Below are positions 1 to 7,062 of a stretch of DNA of 10,851 bases, piece by piece. The stretch is from assembly GCA_002395155.1 (NCBI GenBank), contig DGWD01000016.1, positions 352-11,202 on the forward strand, in the 5' to 3' direction. The notes under the pieces are model-generated. The model searched no databases and was not told the DNA's origin. It worked only from the letters and a program-made list of their open reading frames with translations. Source of the DNA: Treponema sp. UBA4267 (GTDB taxonomy: Bacteria > Spirochaetota > Spirochaetia > Treponematales > Treponemataceae). The position numbers were made by a program, and so were the translations under genes. Numbering within the stretch: the first letter of the stretch is position 1; the number at the start of each line of letters is the position of its first letter.

Positions 1-24
1 CGACAACTCGACAACTCGACAACT
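1..24. repeat. 8-bp tandem repeat, three copies
   Basis: The unit CGACAACT occurs three times head to tail and the array may continue beyond the left edge. Since 8 is not a multiple of 3, the repeat would encode an eight-residue period (RQLDNSTT) if translated. One frame stays open from position 1 to a TAA at 94-96, but that frame runs through the stem-loop at 74-118, so I treat the array as intergenic. Its role is unknown; slippage-prone spacer DNA is the simplest reading. Confidence 0.7.
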
Positions 25-59
25 CTAGGCGAACTATGCTCTAACGGAAATATTCACAT

Positions 60-65
60 TATAAA
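60..65 (+). promoter_or_regulatory. possible -10 element upstream of the operon
   Basis: TATAAA lies about 80 bp before the first gene and would start transcription near position 72. I see no convincing -35 hexamer 16-18 bp upstream. If real, the transcript would begin almost directly with the stem-loop at 74-118. Weak evidence in AT-rich DNA. Confidence 0.25.
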
Positions 66-73
66 TAGAAGAC

Positions 74-118
74 AAAAGCACATTTCTGTCGTTTAAAGGC
101 GGCGGGGTGTGCTTTTTT
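74..118 (+). terminator. terminator-like stem-loop before the operon
   Basis: AAAAGCACA (74-82) pairs perfectly with TGTGCTTTT (108-116) across a 25-nt loop, and the right arm runs into a T-rich tract (113-118, then GTTTTT). This has the shape of a rho-independent terminator, although the loop is long and the stem is only partly GC. It most likely ends the gene to the left of the window. It could also act as an attenuator if transcription of the operon starts at the possible -10 at 60-65. Confidence 0.55.
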
Positions 119-147
119 GTTTTTAAATCAAAAAGGAAGTGAAAAAA

Positions 148-777
148 ATGAAATGTAAAGTATGTGGCTTCCGTCTTGGAAATGATATGAAAAAATGCCC
201 TATGTGTGGAGCGGTAGCTGGAAGCACGGTTGCTGGAAATATAAACCCAGATGTGAACTTGCAGAAATCTTTCTGTCCTTCGTGCGGAAAAGAGGTTCTT
301 GGAGAACACAGGTATTGTCCTTCTTGCGGAGCTGATTTAAAGAATGCTGGTAAAACTGCTGCGGCTCATGCCCAGGATTCAATTCAGAGTCAGCATGTTA
401 GTTCAAAACTGCAAAACGCACCACAGACAAAAAATTCTCAGCACAGTGAAAGTCAAGTTTTTCAACAAGCACAGCAGAATGTTGCTGAGCAGAAAGATAA
501 ACTAAAGCTGAACAAAAATGCTTTTGGGATTCTTTCTACAGTTACAGTAATCTTAATGATTATCAATGCAATAACGGCTCTTTCTATGGGCGAAAGTCCG
601 TTTTCTGCGATTTTGGAGCAGCTAGGTGGAGGGGCTATGTTTATGGGCATGCATTGCTGGGCTTGTTTGTCTGATTCAAAAGGTACGAGAAAATACGCAA
701 TTATTGTTGATAGCATTGTGACAGCTCTTTTTTTCGCAATTATCTTCGGATGTTTTTTATATCGAGTGGTACTATGA
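148..777 (+). CDS. double zinc-ribbon membrane protein
   Basis: A 209-residue protein of unknown specific role, first gene of the operon. Two zinc ribbons open it: Cys3/6 with Cys17/20, and Cys43/46 with Cys57/60, the second in a GEHRYCPSCG context. A Gln/Ser-rich, probably disordered linker (about 65-120) follows, then a membrane segment at about 126-145, a weakly hydrophobic Gly/Met-rich stretch near 160-172, and a C-terminal membrane segment at about 184-206. ATG 148 is preferred over an in-frame GTG at 139 because the GTG sits inside the ribosome binding site (AGGAAG, 134-139) and because the paralogues at 6061 and 7063 also begin right at KCKVCG. The first 60 or so residues are clearly homologous to the protein at 6061. 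The ribbons probably face the cytoplasm and act as a docking adaptor (inference). The stop codon overlaps the next start. Confidence 0.88.
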   Translation: MKCKVCGFRLGNDMKKCPMCGAVAGSTVAGNINPDVNLQKSFCPSCGKEVLGEHRYCPSCGADLKNAGKTAAAHAQDSIQSQHVSSKLQNAPQTKNSQHSESQVFQQAQQNVAEQKDKLKLNKNAFGILSTVTVILMIINAITALSMGESPFSAILEQLGGGAMFMGMHCWACLSDSKGTRKYAIIVDSIVTALFFAIIFGCFLYRVVL

Positions 778-1124
778 AAAAAATAGCAATAGTAATAACA
801 CCAATATGTCCGCAAAATAATCATCTATACGGAATTCGTTTGGAAAGACGAGGCGATACCTGGTATAAAACCTGGGCATTTCCTATGAAACCATCTACAG
901 CAGAAAAAGAAGATTTTCAGGCAGAAATGGATTTAACAAATATGGAAGCAGACCCGACATTTCCAGGATGCCCATACTGCCATAGTTCATCTTTGATTCA
1001 GTGTGGAGACTGTGGAAAGATTTACTGTTACGAAGGCGAATCTGAATCTACATGTCCATGGTGTGGAAGTACAGGCTCTGTTTCTGTCGGTGGCTGGGAT
1101 TCTGTTTCTGGAGGTGGTTACTAA
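774..1124 (+). CDS. stand-alone TerY_C-type zinc-binding protein
   Basis: This 116-residue protein resembles the TerY-C metal-binding domain, which in many bacteria forms the C-terminus of TerY vWA proteins. The N-terminal half has the short strand-rich region with ITPxCPQ and a TWAF signature near residues 32-37. The C-terminal half has paired cysteines Cys66/69 (CPYC), Cys77/80 (CGDC), Cys85 and Cys94/97 (CPWC), followed by a glycine-rich tail. Here it is a separate gene, while the vWA gene two positions downstream lacks such a tail. The start at 774 overlaps the preceding stop in ATGA, which indicates translational coupling; an in-frame ATG at 750 lies inside the upstream gene and is less likely. 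A role as the metal-binding partner of the TerY protein is inferred from family knowledge and linkage. Confidence 0.8.
   Translation: MKKIAIVITPICPQNNHLYGIRLERRGDTWYKTWAFPMKPSTAEKEDFQAEMDLTNMEADPTFPGCPYCHSSSLIQCGDCGKIYCYEGESESTCPWCGSTGSVSVGGWDSVSGGGY
1110..1117 (+). promoter_or_regulatory. strong ribosome binding site inside the upstream gene
   Basis: GGAGGTGG lies 7 bases before the kinase ATG at 1125 and at the same time encodes the Gly-Gly tail of the TerY_C-type protein. It fixes the kinase start and supports tight co-translation, as the stop at 1122-1124 directly abuts the ATG. Confidence 0.8.
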
Positions 1125-2444
1125 ATGGCAAGGTTAAAACCAAATTCAACATTAAAAACAACTACTGGTGAAGAAATCCTTGTAAAAGAAATGCTAGGGG
1201 AAGGCGGTCAGGGTATTGTTTACAAGGTTTTATATCAGCAGAAAGAATGTGCTCTCAAATGGTATTCAAAAGGTGTTGGTGAAAACACTGAGCGGTTTTA
1301 CGAGAACATCAAGCGAAATATAGAAAAAGGAAGTCCCGCTCCTACATTTTTGTGGCCTATTGCACTCACAGAAATTCAGGAGGGAAAATACTTTGGTTAT
1401 GTAATGGGCTTGCGTTCTTCTGAATACAAAGATTTCGATTTGTTTCTATTAAATAGAGTTCAGTTTAAAACTTTCTCTGCAATTGTAAATGCCGCTTTAC
1501 AGATTACTGCAAGCTTTAGAAAACTTCACAATCTTGGTTTAAGCTATCAGGATTTGAATGACGGAAACTTTTTCATTAATCCAGAAAACGGCGATATCCT
1601 TATCTGCGATAATGACAATGTTGCTCCTGATGGTTGGAATTTGGGAATTCAGGGAAAACCAAAATATATGGCACCCGAAGTTGTAAATGCAACAAAACTT
1701 CCAGATACTTTTTCAGACAGATTTTCACTTGCAGTTATACTTTTTATGCTTTTGTGCAAAAGTCATCCGCTTGATGGCTTAAAAGATAATAATCATATTG
1801 ACCCTGCAAAAAATGAAATGAATTTGTATTGTCTAAATCCAATTTTTATCTATGACTCTAAAGATGAATCTAACCGTCCAAATCCAGAGATTCATAGAAA
1901 TGCAATTTTATTCTGGCCTGTATATCCAAAACACATTCAGAATATGTTTGTACGGGCTTTTTCTAAAGAGTTAATGAAGAGCGATGGGAACGGACGTGAA
2001 GACAGGCTTATGGAAAAGGAATGGCTCAAAGAACTTTCTCGTCTGCGCTCAGAAATAGCAACATGTCCATATTGTGGTGAAGAAACTTTCTTTGATACTC
2101 AAAAAGAAAACTGCCAGTGCATAAATTGTGATAAGACTTTTGACAGACCTCCTCTTTTAAAACTCAAAACGGGAGATGTTCTTTTACAGCCTGGACATTT
2201 TGTTTTCGAGTATCAGATAGATGATTCAATCGAAATATCGATGGAAAGTCTGAAAAACACTGTTGGTCAGGTAATTCAAAATAAAAATAATCCTTCTATT
2301 TGGGGATTAAAAAATACTGGCTCTAAAACTTGGGTAAAACATACACCGCAAGGCAAGGAAGAAACCGTTGAAAGTGGAAAAGTAGTTCCTGTTGCGCGTG
2401 GATTAAAAATACACTTCGGAAATTGCGAAGGTGAAATTATATAG
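1125..2444 (+). CDS. TerY-P-type protein kinase with zinc ribbon and FHA-like tail
   Basis: A 439-residue Ser/Thr-kinase-fold protein, the probable kinase of a TerY-P triad. Visible motifs are the glycine loop GEGGQGIVY (25-33), the ATP-binding lysine in ALKW (Lys45), the catalytic loop YQDLNDGN (141-148, Asp143 and Asn148 kept, HRD changed to YQD), the metal-binding loop CDND (Asp162, DFG changed to DND) and the activation-segment end MAPE (182-185). Catalytic residues are therefore retained and activity is likely. A zinc ribbon follows (Cys314/317 and Cys332/335). The last 85 or so residues end with a W...G...V.SG..V...RG..IHFG pattern that resembles the second half of an FHA phosphopeptide-binding fold; this last call is tentative. 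Likely substrates are the vWA protein or other operon members, with the PP2C at 3178 reversing the reaction (inference). Confidence 0.87.
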   Translation: MARLKPNSTLKTTTGEEILVKEMLGEGGQGIVYKVLYQQKECALKWYSKGVGENTERFYENIKRNIEKGSPAPTFLWPIALTEIQEGKYFGYVMGLRSSEYKDFDLFLLNRVQFKTFSAIVNAALQITASFRKLHNLGLSYQDLNDGNFFINPENGDILICDNDNVAPDGWNLGIQGKPKYMAPEVVNATKLPDTFSDRFSLAVILFMLLCKSHPLDGLKDNNHIDPAKNEMNLYCLNPIFIYDSKDESNRPNPEIHRNAILFWPVYPKHIQNMFVRAFSKELMKSDGNGREDRLMEKEWLKELSRLRSEIATCPYCGEETFFDTQKENCQCINCDKTFDRPPLLKLKTGDVLLQPGHFVFEYQIDDSIEISMESLKNTVGQVIQNKNNPSIWGLKNTGSKTWVKHTPQGKEETVESGKVVPVARGLKIHFGNCEGEII

Positions 2445-2455
2445 GAGTTTACAAA

Positions 2456-3175
2456 ATGGGAATACTTTCAGAAGCTACTGAACTTCCAAGAAAAACAATG
2501 ATTATGTTCTTTCTGATTGATACGTCAGGAAGTATGGATGGAGATAAAATTGCAAGCTTAAACGATGCAATGCGTGAAATGCTTCCTGATATTCAGGATA
2601 TTTCAAACAGTAATGCAGACGCCCTTATAAAAATTGCAGTACTAGATTTTGCAAGTGGTACAGAATGGGTAACTCCTCTTCCTCAAGATTTGGATACCTT
2701 CCGCTGGCAGAATCTTGAAGCAGGTGGAACTACCGATTTAGGTGAAGCCTGCATGGAATTGAATGCAAAACTCAATCGTGATTCATTTTTGCAAGATAAA
2801 GTTGGAAACTTTGCCCCTGTAATCATTCTTATGAGTGATGGTTCTCCAACTGATGATTATAAGAGCGGTCTTGAAGCACTTAAGCAGAATAAATGGTTTG
2901 GAGCCGCAATAAAAGTTGCTCTTGCAATTGGAGATGAAGCTGATACAGATGTTCTTGCACAGTTTACAGGAAATAAAGAGCTTGTAATTCCTATCATGGG
3001 TAAGGCTATGCTAAAACGACTTATTCGCTTTGTTTCTGTTACATCATCTAAAATTGGAAGTGCAAAAGCAGGTGATGGTACAGGTCACGAAGCTAAACAG
3101 CAACAGGTCGCAGAGCAGATTCAGGCCGAAATGCAGGAAATTGACCCAGAAGAAAATATTGACGAAGGCTGGTAA
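2456..3175 (+). CDS. terY: TerY-type von Willebrand A domain protein
   Basis: A 239-residue soluble vWA protein of the TerY group. The metal-ion-dependent adhesion site is complete: DTSGS (22-26), a threonine in AGGTTD (Thr92/93), and the aspartate in LMSDGSPTDD (Asp128). This predicts a divalent-metal-dependent protein-binding surface. The domain fills about residues 14-200; the rest is an acidic, helical, Gln/Glu-rich tail ending in DEGW. No zinc-binding cysteines follow the vWA fold; the matching TerY_C-type module is the separate gene at 774. The ribosome binding site AGGAG (2443-2447) overlaps the kinase stop. In TerY-P systems the vWA protein is thought to be the scaffold or output controlled by kinase and phosphatase; that role is inferred here. 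The symbol reflects family membership and not proven tellurite resistance. Confidence 0.9.
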   Translation: MGILSEATELPRKTMIMFFLIDTSGSMDGDKIASLNDAMREMLPDIQDISNSNADALIKIAVLDFASGTEWVTPLPQDLDTFRWQNLEAGGTTDLGEACMELNAKLNRDSFLQDKVGNFAPVIILMSDGSPTDDYKSGLEALKQNKWFGAAIKVALAIGDEADTDVLAQFTGNKELVIPIMGKAMLKRLIRFVSVTSSKIGSAKAGDGTGHEAKQQQVAEQIQAEMQEIDPEENIDEGW

Positions 3176-3177
3176 TT

Positions 3178-4731
3178 TTGAACATTTCGCAAAACATTTT
3201 CCGTTGTAATTTTGCAAAATCTATTCAGGGTGCAAGCCATATTCGTAAAGAAGAAAGGGAAGAAAACCTGGCTATAGGACGAAAGTTTCCCTGCCAGGAT
3301 AAATCTTTTTCTGAATACTTTGCAGCTGATTTTTCTCATAAAACTGGATACTGGCTTACTGTTGTCTGTGATGGGCATGGTGGTGCTCCGTATTTTAGAA
3401 GTGAGCGTGGAGCAGAACTTGCAATAGCAAGTATACAGAAAATTCTGCCTGATTATATTGACCGAATTGCAGAAAACTTGAGTAAAGAAAACATTATCTC
3501 TCTTGTTCCAGCATTATTAAAAACATGGGGTGAGTCAGTAGATTCAAACCTAGTGCAGAATCCTATTACACAAACAGAATATAAGTTTTTGGAAATGGAT
3601 GATGCACAGGCTGCGGAACGATATAAAGCAGGAGAAGATTTGCATTCAATTTATGGTGCAACTTTTTTATGTTTTGTTTCTGCTACCATTGTTGAGGCTG
3701 GTAAAAATAAAGATTTCTGGTTTACATTACAAATTGGTGATGGAGATATTGCTGTTCACAGCGAAAAAGGCTTTTTTATGCCTGTTCCCGAAGATGAACG
3801 TAATTTTCTTAATCAGACAACCTCTCTCTGTGATAAAGATGCAGAAACTGAATTTCGGCTTGCCTTTGGAAGTCAAAATATAGATGCGGTTCTATGCTCT
3901 ACAGATGGAATTGCAAATAGTTTTGCGAACGAAAATCAACTTTTTTCTTTTTATGATAAGGTTCTAATTCTTTTTCGAACTTATGATTTTGAGCAGGATG
4001 AAGATTCCAGTCAGGATTTAGAAAAACGTAAAGTTCTAGCCATAAAAGAAATAGAATTGTCACTTCCTGATATTTCAAAAAGAGGAAGCGGAGATGATTT
4101 AACTCTTGCCGGCTTTGTAGATATAGATATTGAGGTTTTCAAAAAACATATAGCTGCAAAAAATTTATTAAAGCGTGGAAAAATCTATCAGAATATGCCA
4201 TTAATTGGTTCTTCAATGGCAGAAAAATCTTTTTTGGAAGCCGCTCAAAATGGTTATCCCGAAGGATTTTATCAGCTTGCATTAATGCAAAAAGACCGTA
4301 CAAAAAAAATTGAATATCTTACAAAGGCAGCTGATGGTGGAATAAAAGAGGCGAAGGAACCTCTGGCACAACTTCTTTTAGAAGAAGCACAGAATTTGCA
4401 AAGGAAAGGGAATCATGCTCAGGCATTTTCCAATTTTGTAAAGGCAGCCGAAGCTGGATTAAAAGAAGCACAATGGGCGGCAAGCCTTTATTATGGCAGA
4501 CCGCAGGATTATCCAGACTGTGGCGTAAAGCAGAACTTTGCAAAAGCAATAGACCTGACATTGGCCGCTGCAAAGCAGGGGTATCCACAGGCCGAGTGCA
4601 AGCTTGGTAAATGTTACCGCGACGGCAGGGGAGTTCAGCAAAATTCCGAGCTTTCTATTGAATGGTATAAAAAAGCGGCTTCGCATGGAAGTGCAGAAGC
4701 TCAAGAATATTTAAAAGAGATTGGAGTGTGA
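3178..4731 (+). CDS. PP2C phosphatase fused to Sel1-like repeats
   Basis: A 517-residue fusion. Residues about 12-315 are a PP2C-type (PPM) metal-dependent Ser/Thr phosphatase with the opening SIQGASH...CQDK (Asp41), the metal motif DGHGG (65-69), IGDGD (186-190), STDG (241-244) and the metal-binding GDDLTL (305-310). Residues about 345-515 form several Sel1/TPR-like helical repeats with AA..G...A and KCYRDGRGV signatures, a usual protein-protein interaction surface. The start must be TTG 3178: no other in-frame start precedes the conserved N-terminal phosphatase motifs, and a GAAGG site lies 9 bases upstream. The gap to the vWA stop is two bases, which suggests coupled translation with a deliberately weak start. 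It should dephosphorylate targets of the adjacent kinase; the Sel1 part may choose the partner (inference). Confidence 0.9.
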   Translation: MNISQNIFRCNFAKSIQGASHIRKEEREENLAIGRKFPCQDKSFSEYFAADFSHKTGYWLTVVCDGHGGAPYFRSERGAELAIASIQKILPDYIDRIAENLSKENIISLVPALLKTWGESVDSNLVQNPITQTEYKFLEMDDAQAAERYKAGEDLHSIYGATFLCFVSATIVEAGKNKDFWFTLQIGDGDIAVHSEKGFFMPVPEDERNFLNQTTSLCDKDAETEFRLAFGSQNIDAVLCSTDGIANSFANENQLFSFYDKVLILFRTYDFEQDEDSSQDLEKRKVLAIKEIELSLPDISKRGSGDDLTLAGFVDIDIEVFKKHIAAKNLLKRGKIYQNMPLIGSSMAEKSFLEAAQNGYPEGFYQLALMQKDRTKKIEYLTKAADGGIKEAKEPLAQLLLEEAQNLQRKGNHAQAFSNFVKAAEAGLKEAQWAASLYYGRPQDYPDCGVKQNFAKAIDLTLAAAKQGYPQAECKLGKCYRDGRGVQQNSELSIEWYKKAASHGSAEAQEYLKEIGV

Positions 4732-4738
4732 GCAAATT

Positions 4739-6034
4739 ATGGAAGAAAAATCTTTTAAAATGATTGAAATAAAAAAAGACTCTGGAGAAAAATATGCTCT
4801 TGCATCAATACCTGTAACTCAAGAGTTTTTTAGTGAAATTATGGGTAGAAATCCTTCTGAGTATAAAGGAAAAAATGAAGGGCAACATCGTCCTGTGGAA
4901 TGTGTAAGCTGGTTTGATGCTGTAGCTTTTTGTAACAAGCTTAGTATAAAAGAAAACCTAACTCCGTATTACAGTCTTGATGGAGAAACAAATCCTGATG
5001 TATGGGGAGAAGTTCCAAAAAATGAAGAAAATACCTGGAAATTATCTGTTGATTGTGAATCATTGGGATATCGTTTGCCAACTGTAGAAGAATGGAAACT
5101 TGCAATATCTAAATCTGATTCCTATAAAAATGAAGAACTATTAAATTTTGCCTGGTGTACAGAAAATAGCACGAAGCGTCCTCAAGATGTTGCAATAAAA
5201 CAAGCTGATTCACTTGGACTTTATGATATGTATGGAAATGTCTGGGAATGGTGTATGGATTTGGGGATAGAAGCTGGTACAAGAACTGCCTGCGGAGGAG
5301 CATGGTGTACCCCAGTTTCAGAACTTCTAAATTCAAAAATAGAACGTTTAGCCTATAAACGATTTACAGACTGTGGTTTCCGTTTATGTAAAAACATATT
5401 TGAAGAAAAAGAGGAAGAAAAAAACGAAACTGAAACCGAAATAAAATGTGAAACTTTAGAAGAAAGTCCTTCTTCAGATTCTAAAAATCTAGATGTGGCT
5501 AAAAAAAAGAACTCTAAAGTAGCATGGATATTATTTGTAATTGCGTCCATCATTGCTATTGTTATGGGAAGTCTATGGGATAGTACAAAGCAAAAATGTG
5601 AAGTTTGGTTTGGACAATATTGTAAAACATATGATTCCTTGCGAAACTCAAACGCTGGCTGGAATGCTACTCTTGAAAGTCCTGTTCATGTTGTTATAAA
5701 TCAAGTTTATAACGATGCGGATAGAAGTTCTAATGACTTGGATTCTTCAAAAATTACATGGCTAGATTTTACTTATACTGTATTAAAGACATCAAGTGTT
5801 TGGAATTCTGAAAAACTAAATATCAAAATTATTAATCCAAATGGGAATGTAATGTCAGGTTCATCAAGTCCACAGGGGTATACTACAGATGTTGATATAA
5901 ATTCATCTTGGACTGGATGGGGAAATTCTACTGCAGGAGCAACATATAAAGCTGGAACATATGTCATAGAGTTCTGGTATCAAAATGCATGTGTTGGACG
6001 AAAAGAAGTTAAAATTACTACTAGCATTCATTAA
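4739..6034 (+). CDS. FGE/SUMF1-fold transmembrane protein with outer beta-rich domain
   Basis: A 431-residue protein in three parts. Residues about 5-218 have the formylglycine-generating-enzyme (C-type-lectin-like) fold: PVTQEFF, RPVECVSWFDAVAFCN, RLPTVEEW (112-119), GLYDMYGNVWEWC (to 172), GGAWC (186-190) and GFRL (213-216). An acidic then lysine-rich linker (222-259) leads to one membrane segment (about 262-280). The remaining 150 residues look like a beta-sandwich ending in AGTYVIEFWYQN and should lie outside the inner membrane if the N-terminus is cytoplasmic, as the absence of a signal peptide suggests. Genuine FGE enzymes carry a reactive cysteine pair shortly after the GG(S/A) motif; only Cys190 is seen there, so a binding role seems likelier than catalysis. 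ATG 4739 is chosen over an upstream TTG at 4721, which lies within the previous gene; GGAG at 4723-4726 is rather distant. Confidence 0.82.
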   Translation: MEEKSFKMIEIKKDSGEKYALASIPVTQEFFSEIMGRNPSEYKGKNEGQHRPVECVSWFDAVAFCNKLSIKENLTPYYSLDGETNPDVWGEVPKNEENTWKLSVDCESLGYRLPTVEEWKLAISKSDSYKNEELLNFAWCTENSTKRPQDVAIKQADSLGLYDMYGNVWEWCMDLGIEAGTRTACGGAWCTPVSELLNSKIERLAYKRFTDCGFRLCKNIFEEKEEEKNETETEIKCETLEESPSSDSKNLDVAKKKNSKVAWILFVIASIIAIVMGSLWDSTKQKCEVWFGQYCKTYDSLRNSNAGWNATLESPVHVVINQVYNDADRSSNDLDSSKITWLDFTYTVLKTSSVWNSEKLNIKIINPNGNVMSGSSSPQGYTTDVDINSSWTGWGNSTAGATYKAGTYVIEFWYQNACVGRKEVKITTSIH

Positions 6035-6060
6035 GTAATAAAAACAGGAGAATAAGGAAC

Positions 6061-7047
6061 ATGCCAAAATGCAAAGTTTGTGGATATAGATTAGGTGATG
6101 GCGTTACAAAATGTCCTATGTGTGGAGCAACTGCGGGAAGTACTGTTGCAGGAACTATTTCACCTTCAGCAAATATTAAAAAAACTTATTGTCCATCTTG
6201 TCATGGAGAAATTATAGGAGAACATAGATATTGTCCAACTTGTGGGATTGATTTAAAAGAAGCCACAAAACAAAGTGAAGGTTTAACTTTGCAGACAAGT
6301 CAAATACAGAATGAAAAGTATTGTATTCAGTGTGGGGTAAAGCTTAGTCCAACTGCAAAATTTTGTCCAGAATGTGGTACAAAACAGGAGAATCAACAAA
6401 TTCCTAATGGTTATCAAGCTTCAAAAGTAACTCTTCAACAGCAAAATTTTGATGATGACGAAGAGGATGAATATGAAGAAGATGACGAGGAATTTATTGA
6501 GAATAACGATATTGAAATGTCTACAGATAAAACATATGCAATGTTTGAAGCAATAAAACGTAATGATATTAATTCTGTAACTTCACTCTTGAATTCTGGA
6601 TATAAACCAAATAAAAGATTAGATAATATTACACCACTTGGTTTCGCTGCCATGTTCAATACTCCACAAATTGCAGAACTTTTGATTCAAAGAGGAGCTA
6701 GTATAAAAGGATTATTATGTTCTTGCGGTACAGATGGTTATAGTCCACTAATGATTGGAGTTGTAAACAACTCTTTAGAAACTTGCAAAGTATTGCTTGA
6801 TAATGGTGCAGATGTTGGAGCTACGAATATAAGAACTGCAACAGCATTAAGTATAGCTAAATCTAGAAATCTTACAGAAATGATTGCTTTACTTGAAAGA
6901 TATGGTGCCCATAAAAACTCAGTTCGATCTGTATTACTTAAAGGTTTAATGATTGGTAATGTTCTTGGAGGAACTGCATCTGGAATTAATGCAATAGCTC
7001 GTGTTGCATCCTCTGAAGATGATTATTATTTAAAAGAAAATTGGTAA
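6061..7047 (+). CDS. triple zinc-ribbon protein with ankyrin repeats
   Basis: A 328-residue protein with three zinc ribbons (Cys4/7 with 18/21, Cys44/47 with 58/61, Cys88/91 with 102/105), an acidic low-complexity tract (131-145, nearly all Asp/Glu), and about four ankyrin-type repeats (roughly 155-285) with TPLGFAAMFN, SPLMIGVVNN and LLDNGADV signatures. The first two ribbons match those of the first operon gene closely, including AGSTVAG and GEHRYCP, so these are paralogues with different C-terminal modules. The C-terminus has a short Gly-rich, weakly hydrophobic segment but no clear membrane helix. AGGAG at 6046-6050 is the likely ribosome binding site, with a second AAGGAA very close to the ATG. 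A protein-interaction adaptor is the natural reading; its partner cannot be seen. Confidence 0.87.
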   Translation: MPKCKVCGYRLGDGVTKCPMCGATAGSTVAGTISPSANIKKTYCPSCHGEIIGEHRYCPTCGIDLKEATKQSEGLTLQTSQIQNEKYCIQCGVKLSPTAKFCPECGTKQENQQIPNGYQASKVTLQQQNFDDDEEDEYEEDDEEFIENNDIEMSTDKTYAMFEAIKRNDINSVTSLLNSGYKPNKRLDNITPLGFAAMFNTPQIAELLIQRGASIKGLLCSCGTDGYSPLMIGVVNNSLETCKVLLDNGADVGATNIRTATALSIAKSRNLTEMIALLERYGAHKNSVRSVLLKGLMIGNVLGGTASGINAIARVASSEDDYYLKENW

Positions 7048-7062
7048 TTTGGGAGAGAATTA

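Noticed and set aside
1..96. Open frame from 1 to TAA 94-96 as the end of an upstream gene
   Set aside because: It is made from an 8-bp tandem repeat and runs into the terminator-like stem; no family resemblance. It cannot be ruled out without the left flank.
139..147. GTG at 139 as the start of the first operon gene
   Set aside because: It lies in the Shine-Dalgarno sequence for ATG 148, and the paralogues at 6061 and 7063 start directly at the KCKVCG motif.
750..773. ATG at 750 as the start of the TerY_C-type gene
   Set aside because: It would overlap the membrane helix codons of the upstream gene; ATG 774 gives a typical ATGA coupling.
1125..2444. Pseudokinase
   Set aside because: Lys45, Asp143, Asn148 and Asp162 are all present despite the altered HRD and DFG motifs.
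774..4731. Calling the island a tellurite resistance operon
   Set aside because: No TerB, TerC, TerD or TerZ-type genes are present; only the TerY-P branch is seen, which is linked to stress and conflict rather than tellurite itself.
4721..4738. TTG at 4721 as the start of the FGE-like gene
   Set aside because: It overlaps the end of the PP2C gene and adds only six residues without family support; ATG 4739 follows the stop.
4739..6034. FGE-like protein as the variable protein of a diversity-generating retroelement, as known in treponemes
   Set aside because: There is no reverse transcriptase or template repeat here, and the lectin-like fold is not at the C-terminus, where variable regions lie.
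6435..6659. Minus-strand Ser-rich open frame
   Set aside because: It is the shadow of the Asp/Glu tract of the zinc-ribbon/ankyrin gene and has no ribosome binding site or family signal.
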